A program made the position numbers and the translations under genes. Under the pieces are notes generated by a model that worked only from the letters and a program-made list of their open reading frames with translations, was not told the origin of the DNA and did not search any database. A stretch of 64,000 bases of DNA from Yoonia vestfoldensis SKA53 (lineage in GTDB: Bacteria; Pseudomonadota; Alphaproteobacteria; Rhodobacterales; Rhodobacteraceae), in contig NZ_CH672414.1 of the NCBI RefSeq assembly GCF_000152785.1, forward strand, positions 2,999,845-3,063,844, written 5' to 3'. This document shows, one piece after another, positions 27,853 to 37,609 of the stretch. How positions within the stretch are numbered: the stretch's first letter is position 1; each line of letters starts with the position of its first letter.

Positions 27853-28476
27853 ATGTCGAACATGGCACGGTCGAACGAGATCGACGAACTTGTTTTGTCG
27901 GTGCGCAATCTGGTGTCCTACAAGGACACCGATCTGACGCGCAAGATGCCGCCGCAGGACCGCCTGATGCTGGTGCCTGCGTGGCGGATCGACGTACCGC
28001 AGGACAAGACACCCGATCACACAGCCCCGACCGCATCCGCCGATTTGCTGGTGCTTGAAAACGCGGTGATGCCGGACGCGCCGCGTCTGGGCGGCACTGT
28101 CGCGGACCTCGAGGTTGCCGTGACGGCCCGCGCCGAAGATTGGGAGCCCGATGGTGGTGAACCCTTCGATCAGGCCGCTTGGGCTGCCAGCGCTTTTGAT
28201 GTGCCGCAAGACGACCCTGCCTCTGCCATCCCGGGGGCTGCGATTGCCGACGCGCTGTCACCGATCGCACAATCGGGGCTTGATGCCCGGATCGCCGCTG
28301 ATATCGCCGCGCAGGACGCCAGTTTGCCGATAGATGAACCCGCCCTGCGCGCCGCAGTGGTGCGCATCCTGCGCGAAGAATTGGCAGGCGAGCTGGGCGA
28401 AAAGATCACGCGCAATGTGCGCAAACTGGTCCGCCGCGAAATCAACCGGGTGCTTGTGTCGCACGATCTGGACTGA
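27853..28476 (+). CDS. Unknown protein of the tolC cluster
   Basis: 207 residues; I do not recognise a named domain. The N-terminus [19 protein letters not shown] looks helical, followed by a variable, Ala/Pro/Asp-rich middle (about 40-130) probably disordered, and a conserved-looking helical C-terminus [38 protein letters not shown] (as two adjoining segments around GELGE). This layout, an ordered head and tail joined by a flexible linker, is reminiscent of the PopZ/DUF2497 polar organiser proteins, whose C-terminal helices and position before valS in alphaproteobacteria are similar; here that is only a suggestion. GGGGA precedes the ATG. Its 3' end overlaps cobQ by 35 bases, convergently. 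Confidence 0.7.
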   Translation: MSNMARSNEIDELVLSVRNLVSYKDTDLTRKMPPQDRLMLVPAWRIDVPQDKTPDHTAPTASADLLVLENAVMPDAPRLGGTVADLEVAVTARAEDWEPDGGEPFDQAAWAASAFDVPQDDPASAIPGAAIADALSPIAQSGLDARIAADIAAQDASLPIDEPALRAAVVRILREELAGELGEKITRNVRKLVRREINRVLVSHDLD

Positions 28477-29926
28477 TCACAGGTCCGGCCAACGTCAAGA
28501 GCGTGTCGATATCCAGATGCTGTTCCAGATGATCCGCCAGCGCATCGAGCGTCTTTTCTACTTGTGCATCATAGCCATAGGCCGCAACCGGCTTGCCTAG
28601 CTGTGCAAAAAATGCCGACCGGAACGCATCGGCGCTGAACAAGCCGTGCAGGTAGCAGCCCATGATCCGCCCATTGGGTGACGCCGCCCCTTCGCCGCGC
28701 CCGTCCAGCGAGAGCCATGCGCGCGCGCAATCGGGGCCGGTCGTTGCACCCATGTGGATTTCATAGCCGCTGACCGCATCGCCACTGGCCAGATAGACGG
28801 CCTGCGACAGCGCCAGCCGTTTGTGTGGTTGCATCACCGTCGCCACATCCAGATGGCCCAGCCCCGCCACGCTGCGCGCCGGCCCTTCGATGCCGTCAGG
28901 GTCGGCGATGGTCTGCCCCAGCATCTGATAGCCGCCGCAGATGCCCAGCACATGCCCGCCGCGCCGGATATGCGCGGCAAGGTCGATGTCCCAGCCTTGG
29001 GCGCGGAAATGCGCCAGATCCGCGATGGTCGATTTCGACCCCGGCAGGATCACCAGATCGGCATCGGCGGGCAGGGGGCGGCCTGCCTCGATAATCTCGA
29101 CGCTGACGCCGGGGGTACCGGACAACGGGTCCAGATCGTCGAAATTGGCAATCCGGTTCAGGCGTGGCACGGCGATGCGGATCGCACCACCCTTGCGGCT
29201 TTTGATATCCATCACATCCTCGGCGGGGAGTTTCCACGCATCCGCGAACCACGGGATGATCCCCAGCGGGGTCCAGCCGGTGCGGGCGGTGATGATGTCC
29301 ATGCCATCGGCAAACAGGGTCGGATCACCGCGAAACTTGTTGATCGCATAACCCTTGATAAAGGCCAGGTCATCATCCGGCAGCACCGCATGTGTACCGA
29401 CCATCTGCGCAATGACACCGCCACGGTCGATATCGCCGATCAGCACGACAGGCACACCCGCCGCAGCGGCAAAACCCATATTGGCGATGTCACCGGCGCG
29501 CAGATTGACCTCGGCCGGGCTGCCGGCACCTTCGACGATGATCAGGTCACGGCCTTGGGCCAGACGGTGGAAACTGTCCAGCACCGCGGGTAGCAGCGTT
29601 GCTTTGTGCTTGCCATAATCGCGTGCCTTGAGCGTGGCGACCCGTTGCCCCTGCACGATGACCTGCGCGCCGATATCGGTTTCGGGTTTCAGCAGAACCG
29701 GGTTCATGTCGATCACCGGTGCCAGCCCGCAAGCCAGCGCCTGCAAGGCCTGTGCGCGCCCGATCTCGCCGCCATCGGCGGTGACGGCGGCATTGTTGGA
29801 CATGTTCTGCGGTTTGAACGGGGCGACAGACAGGCCCCGCCGCACGCAGGCGCGCGCGATGCCCGCCACCAACATGGATTTCCCCACATTGGACCCCGCC
29901 CCCTGGATCATGATTGCCTTGGTCAT
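28442..29926 (-). CDS. cobQ: Cobyric acid synthase
   Basis: 494 residues. It amidates four carboxylates of adenosylcobyrinic acid a,c-diamide with glutamine and ATP in B12 synthesis. The N-terminal dethiobiotin-synthetase-like domain starts [21 protein letters not shown] with a P-loop and includes NPVLLKPE and [11 protein letters not shown]; the C-terminal glutaminase domain has the [10 protein letters not shown] nucleophile elbow (Cys), and GYEIHMG and YLHGLF with catalytic His. It is isolated from other cob genes. No cobalamin riboswitch is evident in the 108 bp upstream. B12 is needed by the MetH encoded later. Confidence 0.96.
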   Translation of the reverse strand: MTKAIMIQGAGSNVGKSMLVAGIARACVRRGLSVAPFKPQNMSNNAAVTADGGEIGRAQALQALACGLAPVIDMNPVLLKPETDIGAQVIVQGQRVATLKARDYGKHKATLLPAVLDSFHRLAQGRDLIIVEGAGSPAEVNLRAGDIANMGFAAAAGVPVVLIGDIDRGGVIAQMVGTHAVLPDDDLAFIKGYAINKFRGDPTLFADGMDIITARTGWTPLGIIPWFADAWKLPAEDVMDIKSRKGGAIRIAVPRLNRIANFDDLDPLSGTPGVSVEIIEAGRPLPADADLVILPGSKSTIADLAHFRAQGWDIDLAAHIRRGGHVLGICGGYQMLGQTIADPDGIEGPARSVAGLGHLDVATVMQPHKRLALSQAVYLASGDAVSGYEIHMGATTGPDCARAWLSLDGRGEGAASPNGRIMGCYLHGLFSADAFRSAFFAQLGKPVAAYGYDAQVEKTLDALADHLEQHLDIDTLLTLAGPVISPDRATQAPG

Positions 29927-29983
29927 TGCGCACCCTTTCGTTGAGGCTTGATACGCATCGGGTGGGCCGCCGCAAACGAAAAA

Positions 29984-30008
29984 CGCGATCCCGAGGGATC
30001 GCGCTTTT
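29984..30008 (-). terminator. Intrinsic terminator between DUF6280-like gene and cobQ
   Basis: GCGATCC at 29985-29991 pairs with GGATCGC at 29996-30002 around a 4-nt loop, extended by A-runs and T-runs on both sides. It lies downstream of the small minus-strand gene. Confidence 0.8.
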
Positions 30009-30034
30009 CAATGCGTCTTGGGATAGCGCGGCAT

Positions 30035-30358
30035 TCAGGCGGCGCGCGATTCCTGTTCAGCTGCGTTGCGACGTTCGCTTTCTTCGCGCGACAGGGCGAC
30101 CGAGGTACGAATCCCCTTGCCTACAAATTCCATCAGCCCGTTGACCACACGTTCATTCGGGTCGATGCCGGCACAGGACAATACTTCACGGCCATCACGC
30201 GACCGGGCCCAGCGGGCGATCTGTTCGGGCCCATTGCCATATTTCTTGTCATCAGCGATCGCGTCATCAAGCGCAGCGAGAACGACGGCAGCAAAGAGTT
30301 TGCGGGCACGGTTGCCCTGTTCGTTGTTGAACGCTGTTCCGTCGACGAAATCTCTCAT
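30035..30358 (-). CDS. Small conserved protein, DUF6280-like
   Basis: 107 residues, cytosolic, no membrane segment. The sequence MRDFVDGTAFNNEQGNRAR followed by KLFAAVVLAALDDAIADDKK and ARWARSRDGREVLSCAGIDP is highly conserved in Rhodobacterales as far as I recall, and I associate it with DUF6280. The tail is Glu/Arg-rich (SREESERRNAAEQESRAA). GGAAG precedes the ATG at 30358; a longer in-frame reading is not supported. It is divergent from efp and ends at a strong terminator, so it is a single-gene unit. No function is known. Confidence 0.72.
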   Translation of the reverse strand: MRDFVDGTAFNNEQGNRARKLFAAVVLAALDDAIADDKKYGNGPEQIARWARSRDGREVLSCAGIDPNERVVNGLMEFVGKGIRTSVALSREESERRNAAEQESRAA

Positions 30359-30497
30359 TTGGCTTCCTTTTTTGCTCTTGCGGTTCCGCGTGCTCGCCCT
30401 TATGCACACTCAGCTCCGATTCGGGGGGCTTGTTTTTGCATAACAGCCATGCGTTTGCGGCATGGCTCTCGCTTGGCGGTCTGGCGTCGGACTGATC

Positions 30498-30528
30498 TTG
30501 CACGCATGCCTTTGCGCCTATATAGGCG
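30498..30528 (+). promoter_or_regulatory. Putative efp promoter overlapping a 14-bp palindrome
   Basis: TTGCAC at 30498-30503 and TATAGG at 30521-30526 are 17 bp apart, about 50 bases before the efp ATG. The -10 is the right half of the perfect palindrome CGCCTATATAGGCG (30515-30528). Confidence 0.5.
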
Positions 30529-30578
30529 TGAGCGATCGCCATACAAGACTTGGCCCCCATTCTGTCATGAAGTGACCC

Positions 30579-31142
30579 ATGCCCAAAATCAACGGTAACG
30601 AAATCCGCCCCGGCAACGTGCTGGAACACGAAGGTTCCTTGTGGGGCGCTGTGAAAGTCGATCACGTCAAGCCCGGCAAGGGTGGCGCATTCGCGCAGGT
30701 CGAGCTGAAAAACCTGCGCGACGGGCGCAAGCTGAATGAACGTTTCCGGTCTGCCGACAAGGTCGAGCGCGTGCGTCTGGATCAAAAGGACCAGCAGTTC
30801 CTGTTTGAAACCGATGGGATGCTGACCTTCATGGACAGCGAAACCTATGAACAGATCGCCCTGCCTGTCGATATTCTGGGTGACCGGCGCCCGTTCCTGC
30901 AGGACGGCATGGTTGTGCATATCGAATATTATGGCGAAGAGGCGTTGAACGTCACCCTGCCGCAAAAGGTGGTCTGCAAGGTTGCCGAAACCGAACCTGT
31001 CGTCAAAGGCCAGACGGCGGCGAATAGTTTCAAGCCTGCGATCCTGGATAACGGTGTGCGTGTGATGATCCCGCCTTTCGTGGGAACCGATGAAGACATC
31101 ATCGTGAACACCGAATTGTTCGAATACGTCGAACGCGCCTGA
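30579..31142 (+). CDS. efp: Elongation factor P
   Basis: 187 residues, the three-beta-domain protein that relieves ribosome stalling at polyproline. The tip loop is [12 protein letters not shown] with Lys34 where E. coli EF-P is beta-lysylated; no epmA or epmB gene is in this window. Domain 2/3 signatures [19 protein letters not shown] and [18 protein letters not shown] are intact. Its stop is separated from the convergent ygfZ by a 71-bp gap filled by a dispersed repeat. Confidence 0.97.
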   Translation: MPKINGNEIRPGNVLEHEGSLWGAVKVDHVKPGKGGAFAQVELKNLRDGRKLNERFRSADKVERVRLDQKDQQFLFETDGMLTFMDSETYEQIALPVDILGDRRPFLQDGMVVHIEYYGEEALNVTLPQKVVCKVAETEPVVKGQTAANSFKPAILDNGVRVMIPPFVGTDEDIIVNTELFEYVERA

Positions 31143-31143
31143 T

Positions 31144-31204
31144 ATTTGCCTGCGGCGCTGCGCGCCTTGGGTCTCTGGCAGGGATATTTAGGCTCGGAAG
31201 ATGC
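31144..31204. repeat. Dispersed repeat at convergent junction (efp/ygfZ)
   Basis: GGGATATTTAGGCTCGGAAG (31181-31200) plus ATG is the right half of the core family; the left half has a diverged GC-rich hairpin region (31150-31166). It fills nearly the whole gap. Confidence 0.65.
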
Positions 31205-31213
31205 CGGATGTTT

Positions 31214-31945
31214 CTATGCGAATGTGATCGTTGCGCTGCCGGCCTGCATCGGGCCGGTGGCGCGGTCGAACCGCAGATAGGCGATGGCGTGATCGCCGCT
31301 GATCGTGTGTAACACCCCGGTATCCTTGCCATCTGCCGTGATCGGATCGCCGGGCTGGGCCGCACCGTCGATGCGCACCCGCGCCAGACCTTTGCGCAAT
31401 TCGGTCTTGTGTTTCATCCGTGCGACGATTTCCTGTCCGACATAGCAGCCTTTGCGGAAATCGACGCCGTGCAGCGCCTCGAACCCGGCTTCCAGCACAT
31501 AGGTTTCGGGCGTCAGTTCGATCCCGGTTTCGGGGATCAGATGGGCGACGCGCAAAGCATCCCAATCGGTCTGGTCACTGATGTCGCTGTCGCCATAGAA
31601 CCGCCACCCCATGCCTGCGTGCCGCGGGTCGGGCAAAGCGCCCGGTGGCGTGGAACCTGTTCCACGCGACACCACCAGATCGGTCTGCCCGATCTGCACA
31701 GCCGCGCGCAGCCGGTACATGCTCAGGCGTTGCAGCAAGGTTGCACCATGGCTTTGTGCGACATCCACCAACAGCCGGTCATCCTGCCCCAGCACGAAGA
31801 AATCGGCGATGAACTTGCCTTGCGGCGTCAGCAAGGCGGCATAGATGATGCCCTGTGCGGCGCGGGTCACATCATTGGTCACCAGCCCTTGCAGGAATGA
31901 CACCCGGTCCACGCCCGAGATCGACAGGACCATGCGGTCAGACAT
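31214..31945 (-). CDS. ygfZ: Folate-binding protein YgfZ/IbaG-linked Fe-S repair factor
   Basis: 243 residues, a tetrahydrofolate-dependent protein related to the GcvT fold that supports iron-sulfur enzyme assembly or repair. The diagnostic motif KGCYVGQE is present at 165-172 with its conserved Cys, preceded by EAGFEALHGVDF. The start ATG at 31945 has AAGGA upstream and matches the family opening; an in-frame extension to 32074 is not supported. It is divergent from the class V aminotransferase and convergent with efp. Confidence 0.93.
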   Translation of the reverse strand: MSDRMVLSISGVDRVSFLQGLVTNDVTRAAQGIIYAALLTPQGKFIADFFVLGQDDRLLVDVAQSHGATLLQRLSMYRLRAAVQIGQTDLVVSRGTGSTPPGALPDPRHAGMGWRFYGDSDISDQTDWDALRVAHLIPETGIELTPETYVLEAGFEALHGVDFRKGCYVGQEIVARMKHKTELRKGLARVRIDGAAQPGDPITADGKDTGVLHTISGDHAIAYLRFDRATGPMQAGSATITFA

Positions 31946-32115
31946 TGGTTTTTTCCTTGTTGCGAAAATTGCTGGCGGTTCAGGTCGGCGGTGGCTTTGG
32001 CGATTGTTTGTCCTTTGGTCTAGTCGCAAACGGGGGCACAGGGCAAGGTGGGGCTGGTTGACGCTGCCAAGCACGGCGCTACTGTCCGCCCGACACCCTT
32101 TCAGAAAGCGTATTC

Positions 32116-33291
32116 ATGTCACTCTCCAATGGTCGGGCCTATCTGGCTATCCCCGGTCCCTCTGTCATGCCCGATGCGGTTTTGCGCGCAATGCATCGTG
32201 CGTCGCCCAATATCTATGAGGGAGAATTGCATGATCTGACGCGCAGCCTGATCCCCGATCTGCAGGCTGTCGCCATGACCAAATCCAAGGTCGCGATCTA
32301 TATCGGCAACGGCCATGCCGCCTGGGAGGCTGCATTGGCCAATACCTTGTCGCGCGGTGACACGGTGCTGGTGCTGGCGACAGGCCCGTTCTGCATCGGC
32401 TGGGGCGAGATGGCGGCGCAGATGGGTGTGCATGTCGAAACGCTGGATTTCGGCGTCAACGCGCCTGTCGATCCTGCCCGTGTGCGCGCGCATCTGGCAG
32501 CCGATACTGCACATCGGATCAAGGCGGTGCTGGCCGTACATGTCGATACATCGACCAGCGTCAAGAATGACATCGCTGCCTTGCGTGCGGCCATTGATGC
32601 CGCGCGCCATCCGGCGATGCTGTTTGCTGATTGCATCGCGTCGTTGGGCTGTGACCGGTTCGAGATGGATGCCTGGGGCGTCGATGTCATGGTTGCGGGC
32701 TGCCAGAAAGGGCTGATGACGCCTGCGGGGATCAGTTTCGTCTGGTTCAACGCCAAGGCCGATGCCGCGCGCGGCGATTGCGTGACGCGATATTGGGATT
32801 GGCGCCCGCGGGCCGCGCCAGAGCTGTTTCACCAGTATTTCAACGGCACCGCGCCAACACATCATCTGTATGGCCTGCGTGCGGCGCTTGACATCATGCT
32901 GGCCGAAGGGCTGGACAATGTCTTTGCCCGCCATGCCACGCTGGCCCGCACGATCTGGGCTGCGTTTGACTGCTGGTCGGCGGATGGCCCGCTGCATATG
33001 AATGTTGCGGATTCGGCGCATCGGTCGCATGCGGTGACATCCGCCGGGATTGGCGCACCCTTGGGCGACAAGCTGCGCCATTGGTGCGAACATCGCTGCG
33101 GGTTGACGCTGGGGATCGGGCTGGGGCGTGTGCCTGCGGATGGCTATTTCCGCATCGGGCATATGGGGCATGTGAATGCCCATATGATCATGGGCGCGCT
33201 GGGCACGATTGATGCGGGGCTGAAGGCGCTGGATATTCCGCATGGCCGCGGCGCGTTAGAGGCTGCGTCCAGCGTGATTGCCACCGCCTGA
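32116..33291 (+). CDS. Class V PLP-dependent aminotransferase (serine-glyoxylate/alanine-glyoxylate type)
   Basis: 391 residues with the fold type I layout: IPGPSVMPDAVLRAM near the N-terminus, YIGNGHAAWEAALANTLSRG for phosphate contact, DCIASLGCDRFEMDAWGVD, and the PLP lysine K198 in AGCQKGLMTPAG. YFNGTAPTHHLYGL and the C-terminal YFRIGHMGHVN match alanine/serine-glyoxylate aminotransferases. The specificity is undetermined; serine-glyoxylate or aspartate-type use is possible. It is the only gene of its transcription unit, facing hisC at the 3' end. Confidence 0.85.
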   Translation: MSLSNGRAYLAIPGPSVMPDAVLRAMHRASPNIYEGELHDLTRSLIPDLQAVAMTKSKVAIYIGNGHAAWEAALANTLSRGDTVLVLATGPFCIGWGEMAAQMGVHVETLDFGVNAPVDPARVRAHLAADTAHRIKAVLAVHVDTSTSVKNDIAALRAAIDAARHPAMLFADCIASLGCDRFEMDAWGVDVMVAGCQKGLMTPAGISFVWFNAKADAARGDCVTRYWDWRPRAAPELFHQYFNGTAPTHHLYGLRAALDIMLAEGLDNVFARHATLARTIWAAFDCWSADGPLHMNVADSAHRSHAVTSAGIGAPLGDKLRHWCEHRCGLTLGIGLGRVPADGYFRIGHMGHVNAHMIMGALGTIDAGLKALDIPHGRGALEAASSVIATA

Positions 33292-33352
33292 CCCGCCGCA
33301 GCAGGCCCGCCACCGCCGTTGCCTGCCTACCCAAAGCACCTATGTTGCGGTT

Positions 33353-34462
33353 TCAGCCGCCTTTCGCCCGGTCCAGCGCCTGCGGCAGGCTCTGGCCGAA
33401 TGCGGCGATCTGGTCGGGGGTGCCGCAGCTGACGCGGATACAGCGGTCTTGCGGTGTCACGAAGGGCATCCGGACGAAAATGCCATCTGCGACCAATGCT
33501 GTCAGTACCGCGCGCGCGAAGGCCCCATCCTGCCCGCAGTCGATGGTGACGAAATTCGTGGCGGATGGCAGGGCGGTCAGCCCATGGGCGGCCGCGATGC
33601 GCCCGATTGCGGCGCGCGACGTGGCGATGGCTGTGCGGACGTGGTCGATCCATGCGCTGTCTTGCAAGGCGGCCAGCGCGCCGGCCTGCGACATCCGGCA
33701 CATGCCGAAATGGTTACGCACCTTTTGAAAGCCCGCGATCACATCTGCTGCCCCGATGGCGTAACCCACCCGCGCCCCGGCCATGCCATGTCCTTTGGAA
33801 AAGGTGCGCAGGCGGATCACATTGGGCGTATCCGCCGCGATATCGGGGGCGGTGCCATGGGGGGCAAGGTCGATATAGGCCTCGTCCAGCAGCAGCAGGC
33901 AATCTGCGGGCAGGTTTGCTGCCATGTCTGCGATGACATGGCCCTGGTGCCAGCTGCCCATCGGGTTGTCGGGATTGGCGATATAGACCAGTTTCGCGCC
34001 GGTTTCATGCGCCTTGGCGATCAGGGCTGCGGGGTCTTCGTGATTGCCCGCATAAGGCACCTTGTGCAGCACCCCGCCGAAACCCGTGACGTGGTAGTTG
34101 AAGGTTGGATAGGCTCCGTCTGATGTGACCGCGCCGTCACCCGCGCTGATGTAAAGCCGCACCAGCAGGCCCAAAAGCCCGTCGATCCCTTCGCCCACCA
34201 TGATATTGTCGATGTCTGTGCCGTGATGGGCGGCAAGGGCTGTGCGCAAATCATGGCTTTCGGGGTCGCCGTACATCCAGACCTCGGTCGCGGCCTGTTG
34301 CATCGCGGCGATGGCACGGGGCGAGGGGCCAAAGGCGCTTTCGTTGGCACCCAGCCGCGCGGTAAAAACCTGTCCGCGCGCGCGTTCCTGCGCCTCTGGT
34401 CCGACGAAGGGGACCGTAGCGGGCAAAGAGGCGGCAAGCGGGGTCAGGCGGGGATGGGTCAT
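33353..34462 (-). CDS. hisC: Histidinol-phosphate aminotransferase-like enzyme
   Basis: 369 residues, class I/II aminotransferase. It would convert imidazole-acetol phosphate to histidinol phosphate, or act on aromatic amino acids, as HisC paralogues do. Visible are FTARLGANESAFGPSPRAI, VWMYGDPESHDLRTALA, VGEGIDGLLGLLVR, YIANPDNPMGSWHQ and the PLP lysine in RTFSKGHGMAGARVG (near residue 222). The start ATG at 34462 begins the family N-terminus; the in-frame extension runs through a dispersed repeat and is unsupported. It lies 82 bp downstream of valS on the same strand. No other his gene is near, so a role outside histidine synthesis is possible. Confidence 0.87.
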   Translation of the reverse strand: MTHPRLTPLAASLPATVPFVGPEAQERARGQVFTARLGANESAFGPSPRAIAAMQQAATEVWMYGDPESHDLRTALAAHHGTDIDNIMVGEGIDGLLGLLVRLYISAGDGAVTSDGAYPTFNYHVTGFGGVLHKVPYAGNHEDPAALIAKAHETGAKLVYIANPDNPMGSWHQGHVIADMAANLPADCLLLLDEAYIDLAPHGTAPDIAADTPNVIRLRTFSKGHGMAGARVGYAIGAADVIAGFQKVRNHFGMCRMSQAGALAALQDSAWIDHVRTAIATSRAAIGRIAAAHGLTALPSATNFVTIDCGQDGAFARAVLTALVADGIFVRMPFVTPQDRCIRVSCGTPDQIAAFGQSLPQALDRAKGG

Positions 34463-34475
34463 CGTGAAAACTTTT

Positions 34476-34513
34476 ATGCGCTCCGCGCGGGGAGTATTTT
34501 TGGAAATAAGAAG
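34476..34513. repeat. Dispersed repeat between valS and hisC
   Basis: GCGCTCCGCGCGGGGAGTAT with the tail TTTTTGGAAATAAGAAG matches the right-hand module seen at 13941, 44270 and 60340. Confidence 0.7.
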
Positions 34514-34544
34514 TGGGGGGCCAAGCGGATGGCCCCCGCCGTGT

Positions 34545-37484
34545 TTAGCCCAGTTCCTGCAGTCGTGCGATGGCCGCCTTGATCTGGGTGTCTTCGTTTT
34601 CGCGCAAGGCGAGGTTGGCGCGGGCCTCTTCCACCACGTCATCGGGCGCGGAGGCCACGAAGGCTGGGTTGTTCAGCCGTCCGCGCAGGCCGCCCAGTTC
34701 CTTGGCGAGTTTCTGGGAAGTCTTTTCAAGCCGTGCGATTTCGGCGGCGACGTCGATCAACCCTGCGAGAGGCAGGCCGAACGTGCCGCCGTCCATTGGA
34801 ATCGTGACGCAGCCTTTGGGAAAGCTGTCGACATGGGTCAGGCTGTCGATCCGTGCCAGCCGCTGGATCAGGGCGGCGTTGTTATCCCAAGCGGATTGGC
34901 CTTTGGCATCAAGCCCCGTCACCAGAAGCGGCACCTGTGCGCCTGCGGGCACATGGACCTGCGCGCGCGCCGAACGGGTGTTGTCGATCAGGCCGATCAC
35001 CCAGTTCATTTCGCGGTCGGCGTCGGTGTCGACAAGTGCGCTGCCGTAGCTTGGCCAATCGGCGTGGCAAAGCATTTTGGCGCGGGTGTCGGCCAGGCCC
35101 CAGAGTTCTTCGGTGATGAAGGGCATGATCGGGTGCAACAGGATCAGGCATTGATCCAGCACCCAGCGCAGGGTCTGTTCAGTTTCCAGCTTTGCGGCGG
35201 CATCCTCGCCTTGCAGGATCGGTTTGGAGAATTCCAGATACCAGTCGCAGACCTTGCCCCATGTGAAGGCATAAAGCGCATCCGCCGCATCGTTGAACCG
35301 GTAGGCGTGCAGCGCGGCATCCACGGTTTCGCGCAGCTTGCCTGTTTCACCGATGATCCATTTGTTCAGCGTCAGGGTCGCCTCTGGCCGTGTGGGATCG
35401 CCCGGATAGGGGATAGTGTAATGGTCGGCAAAGCTGAAGGCGTTCCAGAGTTTGGTGCCGAAGTTCCGGTAGCCCTTGATCCGGTCTTCGGAGATTTTCA
35501 GCACGCCGCCGATGGCCGCCATCTGTGCGTTGGAGAACCGCAAGGCATCGGCACCATATTGGTCGATCATGTCCAGCGGGTCGATGACATTGCCCTTGGT
35601 TTTCGACATCTTCTCGCCCTTGGCGTCGCGGACAAGCTGGTGCAGGTAGATCGTATGGAACGGGTCCTGGGCCATGACGGCCTGTGACATCATCATCATG
35701 CGCGCGACCCAGAAGAACAGGATATCCTGTCCGGTGATCAGGACGTCACCGGGAAAGTATTTCATCGCGGGGTCGTCAGCGGGCCAGCCGAGCGTGCCGA
35801 AAGGCCACAGGCCTGAGGAGAACCATGTGTCCAGCACGTCGGGGTCGCGCGTGAGCGCGGTGTCGGGGCCGGCCATCGCCTGTGCTTCGGCCTCGGTGGT
35901 GGCGCAATATTGGCTGCCGTCGGCGGCAAACCACACCGGGATTTGATGCCCCCACCAAAGCTGGCGCGAGATGCACCACGGCTCGATATTTTCCAGCCAG
36001 TGGTAATAGACTTTTTCGCCGCTTTCGGGGATGATCTTGGTGCGGCCTTGTTTCACGGCCTCCAGCGCGGGGCCAACAATTTTGGCGGTATCCACGAACC
36101 ATTGGTCGGTCAGCATCGGTTCGATCACCACGCGCGAGCGGTCGCCGAATGGCTGCATGATCTTTTTGGCTTCGACCAAGGGGATCATGGTGGGCGCGTC
36201 CCGGACTTGATCCGGGACCTCGGCGTTTGCCGCTGCCTCAGGCCCCGGCTCGGGGGCCGGGGTTGGCGCGGGGGCGGGGACCATGACGGCCAGACCTTCG
36301 GCCGTTACATCGGCCACCACGCGCGCACGCGCCTCGAACCGGTCCAGCCCGCGATACGCGTCGGGTACAAGGTTCATCGCGGCGATCATCGCCTCGTCGA
36401 AATTCTGATCCCCATTGGCGATGGCTTGCGCAATCGCTGCCTCTTCGGCATAGGGCCGCCCGTCAGCGCGCATCGCACCGCGCGTATCCATCAAGGCATA
36501 CATCGGGATATTGCCCCGCTTGGCGACCTCATAATCGTTGAAATCATGCGCGCCGGTGATTTTCACCGCACCTGACCCGAAGGTCGGATCGGGGTAGGGG
36601 TCGGTGATGATCGGGATCAGGCGGCGGTGTTCTTTCGGCCCGACGGGGATTTCGCACAGCTTGCCCACGATGGGCGCATAGCGCGGATCGTCCTTGTGGA
36701 CGGCAACAGCGCCATCGCCCAGCATGGTTTCGGGCCGCGTCGTGGCGATGGAAATGTAATCGCGCACCTCGCGCAAGGTGACGTTGCCGTCTTCGTCTTT
36801 CTCAATATATTCATAGGTTTCGCCACCCGCCAGCGGGTATTTGAAATGCCACATATGGCCGTCGACCTCGATATTCTCGACCTCGAGGTCGGAAATCGCG
36901 GTCTCAAAGTGCGGGTCCCAATTGACCAGACGCTTGCCGCGATAGATCAGGCCCTTGTTGTACATATCCACGAAAACGCGGATCACGGCGTCGTGGAAAT
37001 TGCCGGCAGGTTCGGTGGCGGGCGCTGAATCCGCGCCCGACATGGTAAAGGCAGAGCGTGACCAATCCATGCTGTCGCCCAGACGCCGTGCCTGTTGTTC
37101 GATCACACCGCCCTTGTCGCCTTTCCAGTCCCAGACTTTTTTCAGGAAGGCCTCGCGCCCCATCTCGACCCGTTTGGGTTGGCCCGTGGCGGCAAGATCC
37201 TTTTCCACCATCAATTGCGTAGCGATCCCCGCATGGTCCAGCCCCGGCTGCCACAGCGTGTCAAACCCCTGCATCCGTTTCCAGCGCGTCAGGATATCCA
37301 TCAAGGTATGGTTAAAGGCGTGGCCGACATGCAGATGCCCCGTCACATTGGGCGGCGGCAGCATGATGCAGAACGTCTCATCCCGGCTGGCGTTGGCCCC
37401 GGCTTTGAAGGCGCCGGCCTCTTCCCACATTTTATAAAGGCGGGCTTCGGCCTCGGCGGCGTTGAAAGTCTTTTCCATCGGCAT
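34545..37484 (-). CDS. valS: Valyl-tRNA synthetase
   Basis: 979 residues, class I aminoacyl-tRNA synthetase charging tRNA-Val. The HIGH motif is in [19 protein letters not shown] (about residues 44-62), KMSKS in [14 protein letters not shown] (near 620), and editing-domain signatures lie between. A C-terminal coiled coil closes the protein ([20 protein letters not shown]). A Pro/Ala/Glu-rich insertion (about residues 403-430, ending [11 protein letters not shown]) coincides with palindromic DNA and looks like a captured dispersed repeat just before the family block [22 protein letters not shown] precedes the ATG at 37484; the longer reading to 37595 is not supported. Confidence 0.96.
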   Translation of the reverse strand: MPMEKTFNAAEAEARLYKMWEEAGAFKAGANASRDETFCIMLPPPNVTGHLHVGHAFNHTLMDILTRWKRMQGFDTLWQPGLDHAGIATQLMVEKDLAATGQPKRVEMGREAFLKKVWDWKGDKGGVIEQQARRLGDSMDWSRSAFTMSGADSAPATEPAGNFHDAVIRVFVDMYNKGLIYRGKRLVNWDPHFETAISDLEVENIEVDGHMWHFKYPLAGGETYEYIEKDEDGNVTLREVRDYISIATTRPETMLGDGAVAVHKDDPRYAPIVGKLCEIPVGPKEHRRLIPIITDPYPDPTFGSGAVKITGAHDFNDYEVAKRGNIPMYALMDTRGAMRADGRPYAEEAAIAQAIANGDQNFDEAMIAAMNLVPDAYRGLDRFEARARVVADVTAEGLAVMVPAPAPTPAPEPGPEAAANAEVPDQVRDAPTMIPLVEAKKIMQPFGDRSRVVIEPMLTDQWFVDTAKIVGPALEAVKQGRTKIIPESGEKVYYHWLENIEPWCISRQLWWGHQIPVWFAADGSQYCATTEAEAQAMAGPDTALTRDPDVLDTWFSSGLWPFGTLGWPADDPAMKYFPGDVLITGQDILFFWVARMMMMSQAVMAQDPFHTIYLHQLVRDAKGEKMSKTKGNVIDPLDMIDQYGADALRFSNAQMAAIGGVLKISEDRIKGYRNFGTKLWNAFSFADHYTIPYPGDPTRPEATLTLNKWIIGETGKLRETVDAALHAYRFNDAADALYAFTWGKVCDWYLEFSKPILQGEDAAAKLETEQTLRWVLDQCLILLHPIMPFITEELWGLADTRAKMLCHADWPSYGSALVDTDADREMNWVIGLIDNTRSARAQVHVPAGAQVPLLVTGLDAKGQSAWDNNAALIQRLARIDSLTHVDSFPKGCVTIPMDGGTFGLPLAGLIDVAAEIARLEKTSQKLAKELGGLRGRLNNPAFVASAPDDVVEEARANLALRENEDTQIKAAIARLQELG
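36196..36275. repeat. Palindromic repeat inserted in frame within valS
   Basis: GTCCCGGA (36198-36205) and TCCGGGAC (36211-36218) form a perfect stem around CTTGA; CCCCGGC (36243-36249) and GCCGGGG (36256-36262) form a second. The same CCGGA-type hairpins occur in the intergenic element at 44203-44262. It encodes a Pro/Ala/Glu-rich surface insertion in ValRS. Confidence 0.7.
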
Positions 37485-37609
37485 CAGTGCTGTCCTTTTT
37501 CGGCTTGTCGCCAGATACCAAGCGCGCACACCAAGGGAAAGGGTTTGTTCGGGCTGGACTTGGGGGTTTCGCCCGCTAGGGTCTGGACAAGCCATTCAAG
37601 GGGATCAGC

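Noticed and set aside
29927..30034. Cobalamin riboswitch upstream of cobQ
   Set aside because: The gap holds only an intrinsic terminator; no B12-box-like sequence is seen.
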